Notes: generated by a model not told the origin, from the sequence alone. A stretch of 55,632 nucleotides of DNA from an uncultured Prevotella sp. (GCA_905236875.1 CAJOQT010000073.1:1-55632), one strand, 5' to 3'; numbered from the stretch's first letter, positions 33,775 to 42,714 are shown. Numbers and translations are program-made.

Positions 33775-35394
33775 ATGACACAAGCTATTCAAAAGACCCT
33801 ACGCGACTCCGCCGGCATGCGGTGGACCGCCTTGCTGCTTCTGGCACTTGCCATGTTCTGCAGCTACATCTTCATGGATATCCTCTCACCCATCAAGGAC
33901 CTCATGCAGGAGACCCGTGGATGGGACTCACTGGCCTTCGGTACCATGCAGGGCTCTGAGGTGTTCCTCAACGTCTTTGCCTTCTTCCTCATCTTTGCCG
34001 GAATCATCCTCGACAAGATGGGTGTCCGCTTCACCGCCGTGCTCTCGGCTGCCGTCATGCTCATCGGAGCCATCATCAAGTGGTACGCTGTGACCGAGTC
34101 GTTCGCTGGCAGCGGCTTGGACACATGGTTCACGGAGAACTTGAACTATATTCCCGTTTTCGACGAACTGGGCGTCAGCCCGTTCTACGAGGGCATGCCC
34201 GCCTCAGCTAAGTTTGCTGCCTGTGGCTTCATGATTTTCGGCTGCGGCTGTGAGATGGCAGGTATCACCGTCAGCCGCGGTATTGTCAAGTGGTTCAAGG
34301 GACGCGAGATGGCACTGGCAATGGGCAGTGAGATGGCACTGGCACGCTTGGGTGTCGCCACGTGTATGATTTTCTCACCGTTCTTCGCCCGTCTGGGTGG
34401 TGAGGTCAGCGTGAGCCGTTCCGTAGCCTTCGGTGTGGTACTACTCTGCATTGCCCTCATTATGACCATTGTCTATTTCGTCATGGACAGCAAGCTTGAC
34501 GCACAGACTGGTGAGGCAGAAGAGAAAGACGATCCGTTCAAAATTTCAGACCTTGGACAGATTCTCACCTCCAGCGGCTTCTGGCTCGTTGCCCTGCTCT
34601 GCGTGCTCTACTACTCGGCCATCTTCCCCTTCCAGAAGTACGCCGTCAACATGTTGCAGTGCAACCTTGACCTGACGGAGCCTGCCGCCGATTCCTTCTG
34701 GGCATCGTCCAGCGTAACCATTGTGCAGTACATCATCATGCTCATTGTGGCAGCGGCCGGCTTCGCCTCAAACTTCCAGAAGAAGCCCGCTACGAAGTAT
34801 GGTTTGTTAGGCATCTCCATTTTAGCCCTTGTCACCTATTGCTACATGGGCTTCATGCGTCAGTCAGCAGAAGCCATCTTCGCCGTGTTCCCACTGTTGG
34901 CCGTGCTCATCACACCCATCCTCGGCTCGTATGTTGACCACAAGGGTAAGGCAGCCTCGATGCTTGTTCTGGGTTCGCTGCTGCTCATCGGCTGTCACCT
35001 CACGTTTGCCTTTGTGCTTCCCCTCTTCGAGGGCAGTGCCGTAGGTGGTGTCGCCATTGCCTACCTCACCATCCTCGTGCTCGGTGCCTCTTTCTCACTG
35101 GTACCTGCATCACTGTGGCCCAGTGTTCCCAAGCTCGTTGATGCCAAGGTCATCGGTTCCGCCTACGCCCTCATCTTCTGGATTCAGAACATCGGCCTGT
35201 GGCTGTTCCCCCTGCTCATCGGTAAGGTGCTCGACCAGACCAATCCCGGAGTCGAAGACCCCACAAAGCTCAACTATACCGCTCCGCTGCTCATGCTGGC
35301 AGCCCTCGGCGTTGCAGCCCTCCTCTTAGGTCTGCTCCTCAAGGTCGTTGACAAGAAGAAGCACATCGGACTCGAAGAGCCGAACATCAAATAA
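33775..35394 (+). CDS. major facilitator superfamily transporter
   Basis: A 539-aa inner-membrane permease with about 12 helices. RWTALLLLALAMFCSYIFMDILSPI is TM1; the loop 2-3 signature is seen as FAGIILDKMGVRFTAVLSA (D-x-x-G-x-R). CEMAGITVSRGIVKWFKGREMALAMGSEMALARLG is a family block around TM5-6. There is a cytosolic central loop (about 238-255, acidic) and a second half from SSGFWLVALLCVLYYSAIFP. The closest groups are nitrate/nitrite- and oxalate-type or uncharacterised Bacteroidetes MFS; the substrate cannot be told. Unusually long loops lie between TM3 and TM4 (LDTWFTENLNYIPVFDELG). Followed 4 bp later by a tiny ORF. Confidence 0.9.
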   Translation: MTQAIQKTLRDSAGMRWTALLLLALAMFCSYIFMDILSPIKDLMQETRGWDSLAFGTMQGSEVFLNVFAFFLIFAGIILDKMGVRFTAVLSAAVMLIGAIIKWYAVTESFAGSGLDTWFTENLNYIPVFDELGVSPFYEGMPASAKFAACGFMIFGCGCEMAGITVSRGIVKWFKGREMALAMGSEMALARLGVATCMIFSPFFARLGGEVSVSRSVAFGVVLLCIALIMTIVYFVMDSKLDAQTGEAEEKDDPFKISDLGQILTSSGFWLVALLCVLYYSAIFPFQKYAVNMLQCNLDLTEPAADSFWASSSVTIVQYIIMLIVAAAGFASNFQKKPATKYGLLGISILALVTYCYMGFMRQSAEAIFAVFPLLAVLITPILGSYVDHKGKAASMLVLGSLLLIGCHLTFAFVLPLFEGSAVGGVAIAYLTILVLGASFSLVPASLWPSVPKLVDAKVIGSAYALIFWIQNIGLWLFPLLIGKVLDQTNPGVEDPTKLNYTAPLLMLAALGVAALLLGLLLKVVDKKKHIGLEEPNIK

Positions 35395-35398
35395 CCAA

Positions 35399-35524
35399 AT
35401 GAAAAAATTGAATAAGAATCAGGCAAGCTTTCGCATTTTGCTATCGCTTGCCTTCCTATTCAATATAACACCTCTGTTCTCTCAAATTAACATCATTAGG
35501 GGACAGAAAATTCTTATCAGGTAA
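35399..35524 (+). CDS. small signal-peptide-like ORF (41 aa), possible gene remnant
   Basis: ATG at 35399, TAA at 35522-35524, just 4 bp after the MFS stop. The product has a basic start (MKKLNKNQASFR), a hydrophobic core (ILLSLAFLFNITPLF) and an SQ end that fits a Bacteroidetes signal-peptide cut. Only 12 more residues follow (INIIRGQKILIR). It may be a secreted micropeptide, or the beginning of a larger exported protein whose remainder has been lost. The same bases also form a stem-loop (35407-35464), so it may be no gene at all. Confidence 0.3.
   Translation: MKKLNKNQASFRILLSLAFLFNITPLFSQINIIRGQKILIR
35407..35464 (+). repeat. nested inverted repeat after the MFS gene
   Basis: The outer arms ATTGAATA (35407-35414) and TATTCAAT (35457-35464) and the inner arms AGGCAAGC (35421-35428) and GCTTGCCT (35446-35453) pair perfectly, separated by unpaired 6 and 3 nt. 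No T run follows. Confidence 0.55.
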
Positions 35525-35569
35525 AAGCCTATTGGCTATTTATCAAATCAAACTAAAAACTAGAAACCT

Positions 35570-36208
35570 ATGCTACAGAAGACTGCCAGCCTCGACATTG
35601 TGGAGTTTGTGGAAACGAACATCCTGCCCCGCTACACAGAGTTTGACAAGGCCCACAACCTGAGCCATGTTACCAGCGTCATACGTCGTTCACTCGAACT
35701 GGTGCGTACGACGGGTGCAGACATTAATATGGTATATGTGATTGCGGCCTACCACGACCTTGGCCTTAGCGGGCCACGTGCCATCCACCACCTGACGGGT
35801 GGCAAGATCCTGGCACAGGACGCACGTCTGAAGCGATGGTTCTCGGCGGAGCAGATCAAGATCATGCGTGAGGCGGTGGAGGATCACCGTGCGTCGGCCT
35901 CGCATGCTCCTCGCAGCATCTACGGCAAGATTGTGGCAGAAGCCGACCGCGACCTGAAACCGGAGACGGTGATTCGGCGTACCATCCAGTTCGGGCTTTC
36001 AAACTATCCTGAGCTGGACCACGAACAGCAATGGCTGCGGTTCAAAGAACACATGGACAATAAATACTCGAACAATGGATACATAAAGCTTTGGATTTCA
36101 GGATCTCCCAACGAACAGAACCTGAAAGAGCTACGCAACCTCATCGCACAGCCCCAACAGCTTCGCTCAACCTTCGAGCGAATCTTCGCAGAAGAAACAA
36201 CCTCGTAA
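35570..36208 (+). CDS. HD-domain metal-dependent phosphohydrolase-like protein
   Basis: A 212-aa cytosolic HD protein. HNLSHVTSVIRRSLEL (H29, H33), the HD pair in AAYHDLGLSGP (H62, D63), HHLTGGKILA, EDHRASASHAPRSIYGKIVAEADRD (H106, D126) give the full HD metal-site pattern. KLWISGSPNEQNLKELRNLIA lies in the C-terminal part. Similar stand-alone HD proteins are nucleotide or small-phosphoester hydrolases; this one's substrate is unknown. The ATG at 35570 follows AAACTAGAAACCT, a leader like that of the 84-aa gene at 1603. Confidence 0.88.
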   Translation: MLQKTASLDIVEFVETNILPRYTEFDKAHNLSHVTSVIRRSLELVRTTGADINMVYVIAAYHDLGLSGPRAIHHLTGGKILAQDARLKRWFSAEQIKIMREAVEDHRASASHAPRSIYGKIVAEADRDLKPETVIRRTIQFGLSNYPELDHEQQWLRFKEHMDNKYSNNGYIKLWISGSPNEQNLKELRNLIAQPQQLRSTFERIFAEETTS

Positions 36209-36230
36209 CTCTTATTTTTTCCACAAAATC

Positions 36231-36256
36231 ATTCGTGTAATCCGTATAATTCGTGG
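36231..36256. repeat. ATTCGTGTAATCCG micro-repeat
   Basis: Near-tandem ATTCGTGTAA / TCCGTATAA / TTCGTGG between the HD and RluA genes. It is another example of the AT-rich intergenic repeats of this genome. Confidence 0.4.
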
Positions 36257-36272
36257 TCAGATAACTCGAATG

Positions 36273-37166
36273 TCACTTAAATAGCTGTCGGAAGACAGTG
36301 GGAATGGGAGTCTCGAACTCCATACGTTCGTGGGTGACCGGATGGGTCAGACAAAGCAGGAAGGCATGCAGGCAGAGCCGGTGCAGCGGGTCGTCGCCGT
36401 TGCCGTACTTCACATCGCCACAAACGGGATGTCCCATATCAGCCGAATGCACACGTATCTGGTTCTTGCGTCCTGTCTCGAGCTTAAACTCCACCAGTGA
36501 GTGGTCGGTGGTGCGGTCGAGTACAAAGAAATGGGTGACAGCATATTTGCCACCGTTATCCACCGGACTGGAATAGGTGACGTAGGCCTTGTTGTCCTTC
36601 AGCCAGTTGGCTACCGTTCCCTGATCCTGCTCCATTTCTCCGCTGACCACAGCGACATAACGACGGTCATAAACCAAATCGTGCCACTCATGTTCGAGAA
36701 TCTGCTCCGTATCCATATCCTTGGCATAGACCATCAGACCGCTGGTGTCGCGGTCTAAACGATGTACGACATGTGCACGACACTTCTGACCCGACTTCTT
36801 GAAATAGTCGTCAAGCACCGACTTCACATTGAGCGACGAGTGACCGGCAGCCATTGAAAGGATGCCGATATTCTTCTCGACGACGATGATCCAGCGGTCT
36901 TCATACACGATTTTCACGTAACGGCTCTTGAACATACGCTGATTGCGCTTGGTCTTGCTGACGGCAACCTTCATGCCCGGCTGCAGCATGTAGTCGAACT
37001 GCGTCACGGTCTTGCCGTTGACCTTGATACCCTGACCTTGTAGCGTTGCCTTGATTTTCGAGCGGCTCTGCTGCACATTCTCCAGCAGAAACTCCAGCAA
37101 CGGCTGCGCCTTTTGTACGTTTAAATGGTCGTATTCACCCTGTTGGTTATAAGGATTATATCTCAT
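36273..37166 (-). CDS. RluA family pseudouridine synthase
   Basis: A 297-aa RNA-modifying enzyme that isomerises uridine to pseudouridine. An S4-type RNA-binding segment is at about residues 20-72 (QPLLEFLLENVQQSRSKIKATLQGQGIKVNGK). The catalytic motif HRLDRDTSGLMVYAKD has D138. YEDRWIIVVEKNIGILS and LETGRKNQIRVHSADMGHPVCGDVKYG are the other conserved motifs, and LHAFLLCLTHPVTHE closes the domain. The RNA target (23S or tRNA) cannot be told. It is convergent with the HD gene and divergent from the esterase. Confidence 0.93.
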   Translation of the reverse strand: MRYNPYNQQGEYDHLNVQKAQPLLEFLLENVQQSRSKIKATLQGQGIKVNGKTVTQFDYMLQPGMKVAVSKTKRNQRMFKSRYVKIVYEDRWIIVVEKNIGILSMAAGHSSLNVKSVLDDYFKKSGQKCRAHVVHRLDRDTSGLMVYAKDMDTEQILEHEWHDLVYDRRYVAVVSGEMEQDQGTVANWLKDNKAYVTYSSPVDNGGKYAVTHFFVLDRTTDHSLVEFKLETGRKNQIRVHSADMGHPVCGDVKYGNGDDPLHRLCLHAFLLCLTHPVTHERMEFETPIPTVFRQLFK

Positions 37167-37233
37167 ACTTTGGAATTTGGCGGCGAAATTACAAAAAAAA
37201 TCAGAAAAAAGTGCGTAGTTTCAAATATTTTTG

Positions 37234-37241
37234 TAACTTTG
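37234..37241 (+). promoter_or_regulatory. -7 element for the esterase-sensor operon
   Basis: TAACTTTG, 69 bp before the ATG at 37311. It lies inside the longer reading frame that begins at 37125, supporting the downstream start. Confidence 0.55.
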
Positions 37242-37310
37242 TCCCATGAAACTAACGACGTTCTTTACCATAAGGCTATACTGAATAGTAATCAACTAAC
37301 TGGAACAACT

Positions 37311-39236
37311 ATGAAAAAAGGGATTATTGTACTAATGACTATTCTTTGCGCGATAGCAGCAAAGGCACAACCTCAATGCAATGAAGACGGAACCGTCACC
37401 TTCATCTACAAGAACGATTCAGCCAGTACCGTACTGGTTGATGTGCAGTTTGCAGGCCGTCAGGAGATGAAGCGCGACGCAACGACAGGACTGTGGACAG
37501 CCACCCTTGGACCGGCTGCACCCGACATGTACCCCTACTGCTTTATCGTTGATGGCATCAGCGTCATGGATCCTGAGAACCCGCAGTACTTCCCCAACGA
37601 AGGATTCAAGAACAGCCTGCTGGAAATACCGTCGAAGAACGGTCCCCTGCCCCATGATATTCGTGACGTGCCCCACGGACGCATAGAGTACGTCAATTAC
37701 TATTCTACCACCATCGGCACGACCAATCACGCCATCGTATATCTGCCTCCCAAGTACATGGAAAGCCAGCAGAAGAAATACCCCGTATTCTACCTCATTA
37801 GCGGAACCACTGACACGGAGGAAGTATATTATAAGGTAGGACGCGTGAACTATATCCTCGACAACCTGCTGGCCGAGAAGAAAGCCAAGGAGATGATCAT
37901 CGTGCTGCCCTACGGCAACCCCATGAAGCTGGCCCAAAGTGCGGGTAGCGGTTCCCCAGCTGCGTCTGGCGCTCCACAGACACGATTTGGCGGAGATCCC
38001 TTCAGCAAAGATCTCATCAACGACCTGATGCCCTATATCGAAAAGAACTACCGTACCATCAATAACCGTGACAACCGTGCCATCGGAGGTTTCTCACGCG
38101 GCGGCAACCAGGCACTCTACAACGGACTGACGAACCTCGACAAGTTCTCATATCTCTGCTCCTACAGTTCGTTCACCTCGACCGACATCCCTGAAGTCTA
38201 TGACAATGCCGCCGAGACGAACAAGAAGATCCACCTCTTCTGGCTCGGCATAGGAACAGACGACTTCCTTTACGGAACATCACGCGACTACATGCAGTTC
38301 CTTGACGAGAAGGGAATACATACCGTCAAGGAGTTCACCACCGACAAGTTCGGACACACCTGGATGAACGCCAAATATTTCCTGGCCAGGACACTGCCGC
38401 TACTATTCAACAAGAAAGCTGCCGAGGAAGCCATGAAGAATGGACAGCCGGCACCTGCCGCATCAGGCAACGAGCAACCGTTCACGCCAGGTGTGATGGC
38501 ACGATTGTTCCCCCGTCCTATCATCTCACCCGAATACAGCGACGAAGGTATCACCTTCCGCTTCAAGGCACCAGAAGCCAGACAGGTTATGCTGAAATGC
38601 GTACCGCTGCCTGAACCCATCGTCATGACTCGCGACTCTGACGGTGTATGGAGTACCGTACTCAACGACCTGCTCTACGATACCTTCAGATACTGCTTCA
38701 TCGTTGACGGAACACGCGTGGCAGACCCCAGCAACATGTACCTCGCACCCGATGCCGGATTCAAGTACAGCATTGCAGGCAATCCGAAGACGCCCTTCAA
38801 CTTCGCTTCACAGGGCGACATACCACACGGTCGCACCAGCTACGACCTCGAACGACAGGAGGCCTGGTACGTCTCACCCATGCAGATGTCTGGCACGCCG
38901 ACGATGCCGGCCTTCATCCAACTGGTTCCCGGACAGGGTGACACGATGGAGAGCTGGTTCAAGGTGGGTGGTGCCGACGCAATGGCCGACCGCCTGTTAG
39001 CCGACGGCAAGACGAAGCCCTGCATCATCACCACCAGCACGCTCGAATTCATGCAGCAAGGCAGGCCTATGATGCCAGGCTTCAAGATCAGGACGCTGAA
39101 GGCCGACGACTATCCCACATGGGCACAACGCCGCCGCGCACTCTTTAAACTACTCATTGACATCGGCAAGGAACCCGCACCCTCCTTCCCTGAAATGGGA
39201 GGCGGATTCGGTGGCGGATTCGGAGGAATGGAATAA
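37311..39236 (+). CDS. secreted esterase with a decayed second esterase module
   Basis: A 641-aa exported protein of the esterase D / feruloyl-esterase type (PF00756). The ATG at 37311 gives the signal peptide MKKGIIVLMTILCAIAAKAQ. Module 1: E-set (CBM48-like) domain about 25-110, then the esterase about 120-366 with S262 in GGFSRGG, D317/D318 in GIGTDD and H349 in FGHTW. Module 2: a second E-set domain (about 405-495, TFRFKAPEARQV...YCFIVDGTRVADP parallels module 1) and an esterase remnant (about 500-617). The remnant keeps IPHGR, ESWFKVGGADAMADRLLADGK and TWAQRRRALFKLL but has lost the core with the Ser and Asp, and its His position reads YPTW. A Gly/Phe tail (GGGFGGGFGGME) ends it. Substrate unknown; plant-polysaccharide esters are a guess. 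17 bp before the sensor gene. Confidence 0.9.
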   Translation: MKKGIIVLMTILCAIAAKAQPQCNEDGTVTFIYKNDSASTVLVDVQFAGRQEMKRDATTGLWTATLGPAAPDMYPYCFIVDGISVMDPENPQYFPNEGFKNSLLEIPSKNGPLPHDIRDVPHGRIEYVNYYSTTIGTTNHAIVYLPPKYMESQQKKYPVFYLISGTTDTEEVYYKVGRVNYILDNLLAEKKAKEMIIVLPYGNPMKLAQSAGSGSPAASGAPQTRFGGDPFSKDLINDLMPYIEKNYRTINNRDNRAIGGFSRGGNQALYNGLTNLDKFSYLCSYSSFTSTDIPEVYDNAAETNKKIHLFWLGIGTDDFLYGTSRDYMQFLDEKGIHTVKEFTTDKFGHTWMNAKYFLARTLPLLFNKKAAEEAMKNGQPAPAASGNEQPFTPGVMARLFPRPIISPEYSDEGITFRFKAPEARQVMLKCVPLPEPIVMTRDSDGVWSTVLNDLLYDTFRYCFIVDGTRVADPSNMYLAPDAGFKYSIAGNPKTPFNFASQGDIPHGRTSYDLERQEAWYVSPMQMSGTPTMPAFIQLVPGQGDTMESWFKVGGADAMADRLLADGKTKPCIITTSTLEFMQQGRPMMPGFKIRTLKADDYPTWAQRRRALFKLLIDIGKEPAPSFPEMGGGFGGGFGGME

Positions 39237-39253
39237 GAAAGTAAAAGGACAAC

Positions 39254-40765
39254 ATGACGCGATTCGCTCGGCTCATCTCCAAGACACTGTCTGTACGTCT
39301 CAGCCTGAAGGTTGTGGCGGCCATAGCCACGCTGCTCACTGTCTCCCTCTTCATCATGTTCCATTATTCGCGGAGAGCGATGAAGGAAGAGGCATTGCAA
39401 AAGGCTACGCAGACTCTCGAGGCAACCGTGCAGCACATCGACAATACCCTGCTCAGTGTGGAACAGTCGGCGGGCAACATCTACTTCAACATGCTGGGTC
39501 ATCTCAACAATCCAGACGACATGTTCCTGTTTTGCCGAAAGCTTGTGGAGAGCAACCCCTTCATACAAGGATGTGCCATTGCCTTTGAGCCTTATCACTA
39601 CGAGAATCGTGGCAAATACTTCATGGCCTACGTCCATCATTCGAAGAAAGAAGGGTTGTCGGCTACCAACTCGCCCATCATTCAGTCTGACACATTCGGC
39701 AACCTGCCCTATACCGAACAACGGTGGTACACGATGCCCGTTGAGCTGGGGCATCCCTGCTGGGTCAATCCTGTAAGGGACAACGAGCCTACCGATGACA
39801 GCATCATCTCCTTCTGCCTGCCCATCTACAATAGTGAAGGAAAAATCATCGGCGTGATGGGTGTCGATGTATCCATCAGTCTGCTGTCGGCCATCGTTCT
39901 TCAGGCCAAGCCGTCGCCCAATTCCTATTGTACGCTATTGGCTGACGACGGTTCGTATATTGTACACCCCGACACCAACAGGCTACTACTCCAGAAAGCC
40001 ATAATGGAGAGCGACCCCACAGTGAGGGAGGCTGCACAGGCCATGCTGTCGGGAGAGACTGGCTACAAGCCCTTCCGCCTGAACGGCACAGACAACTACG
40101 TTTTCTATAAGCCCTTCGAACGAAAGACTGTCCCTGGACGTTCAGCGGAAAAATTGGGATGGAGCGTCGGCATCATCTATCCTGAGGATGATATCTTCGG
40201 CGAGTATAACCGACTACTTTACATCGTTCTCGCCATCGCTATTGCGGGACTGTTCCTGCTGCTGGTGTTCTGCCAGCTCATTGCCCACCACCAGCTGTTG
40301 CCACTACGTACACTGACGGAGTCAGCACAGAGAATAGCCAGCGGACACTACGAAGAAGCAGTTGAACTAAACAACAAACACGGCAAAAACCTGGACGAGG
40401 TAGGACGACTGCAACAACACTTCCAAATAATGAAACAGTCGCTTGCTGACCACATGAACGAGCTGAACAAGCTGACCGAGACATTGCAAGACCGAAACCT
40501 GACACTTCAGGCCACCTACCAACAGGCCAAGGAAGCCGACCGCATGAAGACGGCTGTGCTTCATAACATGTCCAACATGATGATTCCTCCCGTAGATGCC
40601 ATCAGTAACGACGTCAACCTGTTGTACGAGCGCTACGGAAACATGGAGAGACAGGAAGCCAGCCAATTGACGAACGACATACAAGTACAAGGCACAAAGG
40701 TTACGGAAATCCTCAACAAGCTGCTGGAGGCATCGCAGGAAGAAGAGTTGGAGATTGAAGAGTAA
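39254..40765 (+). CDS. Cache sensor with degenerate histidine-kinase dimerisation domain
   Basis: A 503-aa membrane sensor. TM1 is about residues 17-37; the periplasmic double-Cache domain is about 40-318 (GCAIAFEPYHYENRGKYFMAY, SFCLPIYNSEGKIIGVMGVDVSI, DDGSYIVHPD); TM2 about 320-343; HAMP about 344-397; then a coiled coil. Residues about 428-495 align with a HisKA domain, but where active kinases read M-T/S-H-x-x-R-T-P it reads MSNMMIPP: N441 replaces the phospho-accepting His, and the Arg and Thr of the x-R-T-P block are also lost. There is no ATPase domain; the protein ends EEELEIEE. It could sense and regulate its neighbour by heterodimerisation. Homologous along its length to the kinase 41 bp downstream. 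Confidence 0.88.
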   Translation: MTRFARLISKTLSVRLSLKVVAAIATLLTVSLFIMFHYSRRAMKEEALQKATQTLEATVQHIDNTLLSVEQSAGNIYFNMLGHLNNPDDMFLFCRKLVESNPFIQGCAIAFEPYHYENRGKYFMAYVHHSKKEGLSATNSPIIQSDTFGNLPYTEQRWYTMPVELGHPCWVNPVRDNEPTDDSIISFCLPIYNSEGKIIGVMGVDVSISLLSAIVLQAKPSPNSYCTLLADDGSYIVHPDTNRLLLQKAIMESDPTVREAAQAMLSGETGYKPFRLNGTDNYVFYKPFERKTVPGRSAEKLGWSVGIIYPEDDIFGEYNRLLYIVLAIAIAGLFLLLVFCQLIAHHQLLPLRTLTESAQRIASGHYEEAVELNNKHGKNLDEVGRLQQHFQIMKQSLADHMNELNKLTETLQDRNLTLQATYQQAKEADRMKTAVLHNMSNMMIPPVDAISNDVNLLYERYGNMERQEASQLTNDIQVQGTKVTEILNKLLEASQEEELEIEE

Positions 40766-40806
40766 AGGGTTGAAGAATTGAAGTTTAACAAATAGAGACA
40801 AATAAG

Positions 40807-42714
40807 ATGTTCTATCTGGCACGAATCCGCAAATCACTGTCCATGAAGCTGAGTATCAGTTTCATGCTACTGGCCGTGCCCGTCTTCTTGATTTCCCTGG
40901 GACTCCTCTTCGTAGAGGCACGCGACAATGTCAAACGGGAGGCAATGGAACGTGCAGATGCCGTGCTTGACGTTACTCTTCAGCGAATCGACCATTACCT
41001 GAACACCGTTGAGACGGCTACATACTCCAATGAATGGCTGATTCTGGAACACCTGAATCCAGACTCGCTGCTGGAACTGACACACCGCATCGTCCTGCTC
41101 AACGGCAACATCGACGGCTGTTCCATCAGTGCAGAACCATACTTATTCCCTGAAATAGGCAGATACTTCTCTGCCTATACCATCCGCGAAGGCGACTCTA
41201 TCATCACCACCGTCGAACAGGAATACGAGTACTTTGAAAAGATATGGTACAAGAAGCCGAAGGTTGCAGAGGAAGCCTGCTGGGTGGATTACTTCGACGA
41301 AGTAGATTCTTTGGAGGTAGTGCTCGACGGAAGAATTGCATCCTACAGTGTACCTATCTATAATGACAAGAAAGAATTGGTAGCCGTTATCTCCACCGAC
41401 TTGGCACTGCGCCACCTCTCTGCCGTCATCACAGCCGAGAAGCCCTACCCCAACTCCTATTTCATCATGTTAGGTGGAAACGGTGACTACTACATACATC
41501 CTGACACTGCACGCCTGTTCACCCAGACCATCTTCAGCGAAGTGGATGCAAGGAAGCAGCCGGACATCATCGCCCTGGGCCACGAGATGACAAAAGGCAA
41601 CGTGGGCAATATGAGCGTCATTATCAACGGCAAGCCCTGTCTGGTCTGTTACCATCCTGTGCCTGACACGAAATGGAGTATTGCACTTATCTGTCCTGAG
41701 AGCGATATCCTGAAGGGGCTCAACACCCTGACCTATGTCATTGTGCTGCTCATCGGCGGCGGATTTTTTCTCATCTTGCTGCTCTGCAGAAGAGCCGTTA
41801 CTGATGCCATCAAGCCTGTGGAACAGCTGGTCAGCAAATCACAGCGCATTGCAGCAGGGCATTACGACGAGCATATCTCCCACAGCAACCGTAAGGACAT
41901 TATTGGACAGTTGCAGAACAGCTTCGCTACCATGCAGGAGTCAATCGACCAACACGTCAGCGAGATACGTGAGCTCAACAGGGAGACGGCACAGCGTAAT
42001 GAAGAACTGATACAGGCCAGCCAGCAGGCAGAAGAGGCCGGCAGGCAGAAAGTGGCATTTATCCAGAACATGACACACCAGATTCGCACTCCCCTGAACA
42101 TCATCATGGGCTTTGCGCAGGTGCTGTTCGATAACATGAAGCAGATGCCGGAAGAGGAGACCAGCAGCATCACTGACGTGATGAACCATAACGCGATGTC
42201 GCTGAACCGCATGGTGCTGATGCTCTACGACAGCAGTGAGAAAGGCATGAACTCGGCACTCTACGCTGACAAGCACGAAGAAATACCCTGCAACGATGTG
42301 GCACGCGAAAGCATCGGCTACACCAATCTGCACTTCCCGAAACTCAGCATCCGTCTTGAGACTTCCGTACCTGACACGCTACACATACATACCAACCGGC
42401 TGTACCTGATGCGTTGTCTCAGGGAGATTCTCTACAACTCTGCCAAGTATTCTGACGGACAGAATATTACATTATACGTTAAAGAGACTGAAGATACCGT
42501 CCTGTTTATTTTTGAAGATACAGGACCTGGCATTTCCAAGGAGTATCAGGAACAGATATTTCTTCCCTTCACAAAGGTCAACGACCTGTCTGAAGGACTG
42601 GGACTGGGACTTCCGCTGGCTAAGCGTCATGCGGATAATCTGGGCGGAAAGCTTATACTCGACACCGACTACCATGAAGGGTGCAGATTTATTCTGGAAA
42701 TGCCTAAACGTTAA
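40807..42714 (+). CDS. Cache-domain sensor histidine kinase
   Basis: A 635-aa inner-membrane kinase. TM1 is about residues 15-36; the double-Cache domain about 40-303 (GCSISAEPYLFPEIGRYFSAY, SYSVPIYNDKKELVAVISTD, YYIHPDTARL); TM2 about 306-328; HAMP about 329-385 plus coiled coil. HisKA: FIQNMTHQIRTPLNII with H424. ATPase: N-box REILYNSAKYS (N544), G1 DTGPGIS (D571), F-box FLPFTK, G2 EGLGLGLPLAKRHAD. All catalytic motifs are intact. No response regulator gene is adjacent, so the phosphate acceptor is elsewhere. Third gene of the esterase-sensor unit and followed by a terminator. Confidence 0.94.
   Translation: MFYLARIRKSLSMKLSISFMLLAVPVFLISLGLLFVEARDNVKREAMERADAVLDVTLQRIDHYLNTVETATYSNEWLILEHLNPDSLLELTHRIVLLNGNIDGCSISAEPYLFPEIGRYFSAYTIREGDSIITTVEQEYEYFEKIWYKKPKVAEEACWVDYFDEVDSLEVVLDGRIASYSVPIYNDKKELVAVISTDLALRHLSAVITAEKPYPNSYFIMLGGNGDYYIHPDTARLFTQTIFSEVDARKQPDIIALGHEMTKGNVGNMSVIINGKPCLVCYHPVPDTKWSIALICPESDILKGLNTLTYVIVLLIGGGFFLILLLCRRAVTDAIKPVEQLVSKSQRIAAGHYDEHISHSNRKDIIGQLQNSFATMQESIDQHVSEIRELNRETAQRNEELIQASQQAEEAGRQKVAFIQNMTHQIRTPLNIIMGFAQVLFDNMKQMPEEETSSITDVMNHNAMSLNRMVLMLYDSSEKGMNSALYADKHEEIPCNDVARESIGYTNLHFPKLSIRLETSVPDTLHIHTNRLYLMRCLREILYNSAKYSDGQNITLYVKETEDTVLFIFEDTGPGISKEYQEQIFLPFTKVNDLSEGLGLGLPLAKRHADNLGGKLILDTDYHEGCRFILEMPKR

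Noticed and set aside
39110..39754. 214-aa minus-strand ORF with PPNPPPNPPPI run
   Set aside because: It is the reverse of the Gly-rich esterase tail and the sensor start; the Pro run is an echo of the GGGFGGG codons. A GC-rich element there was considered, but the pairing is weak.
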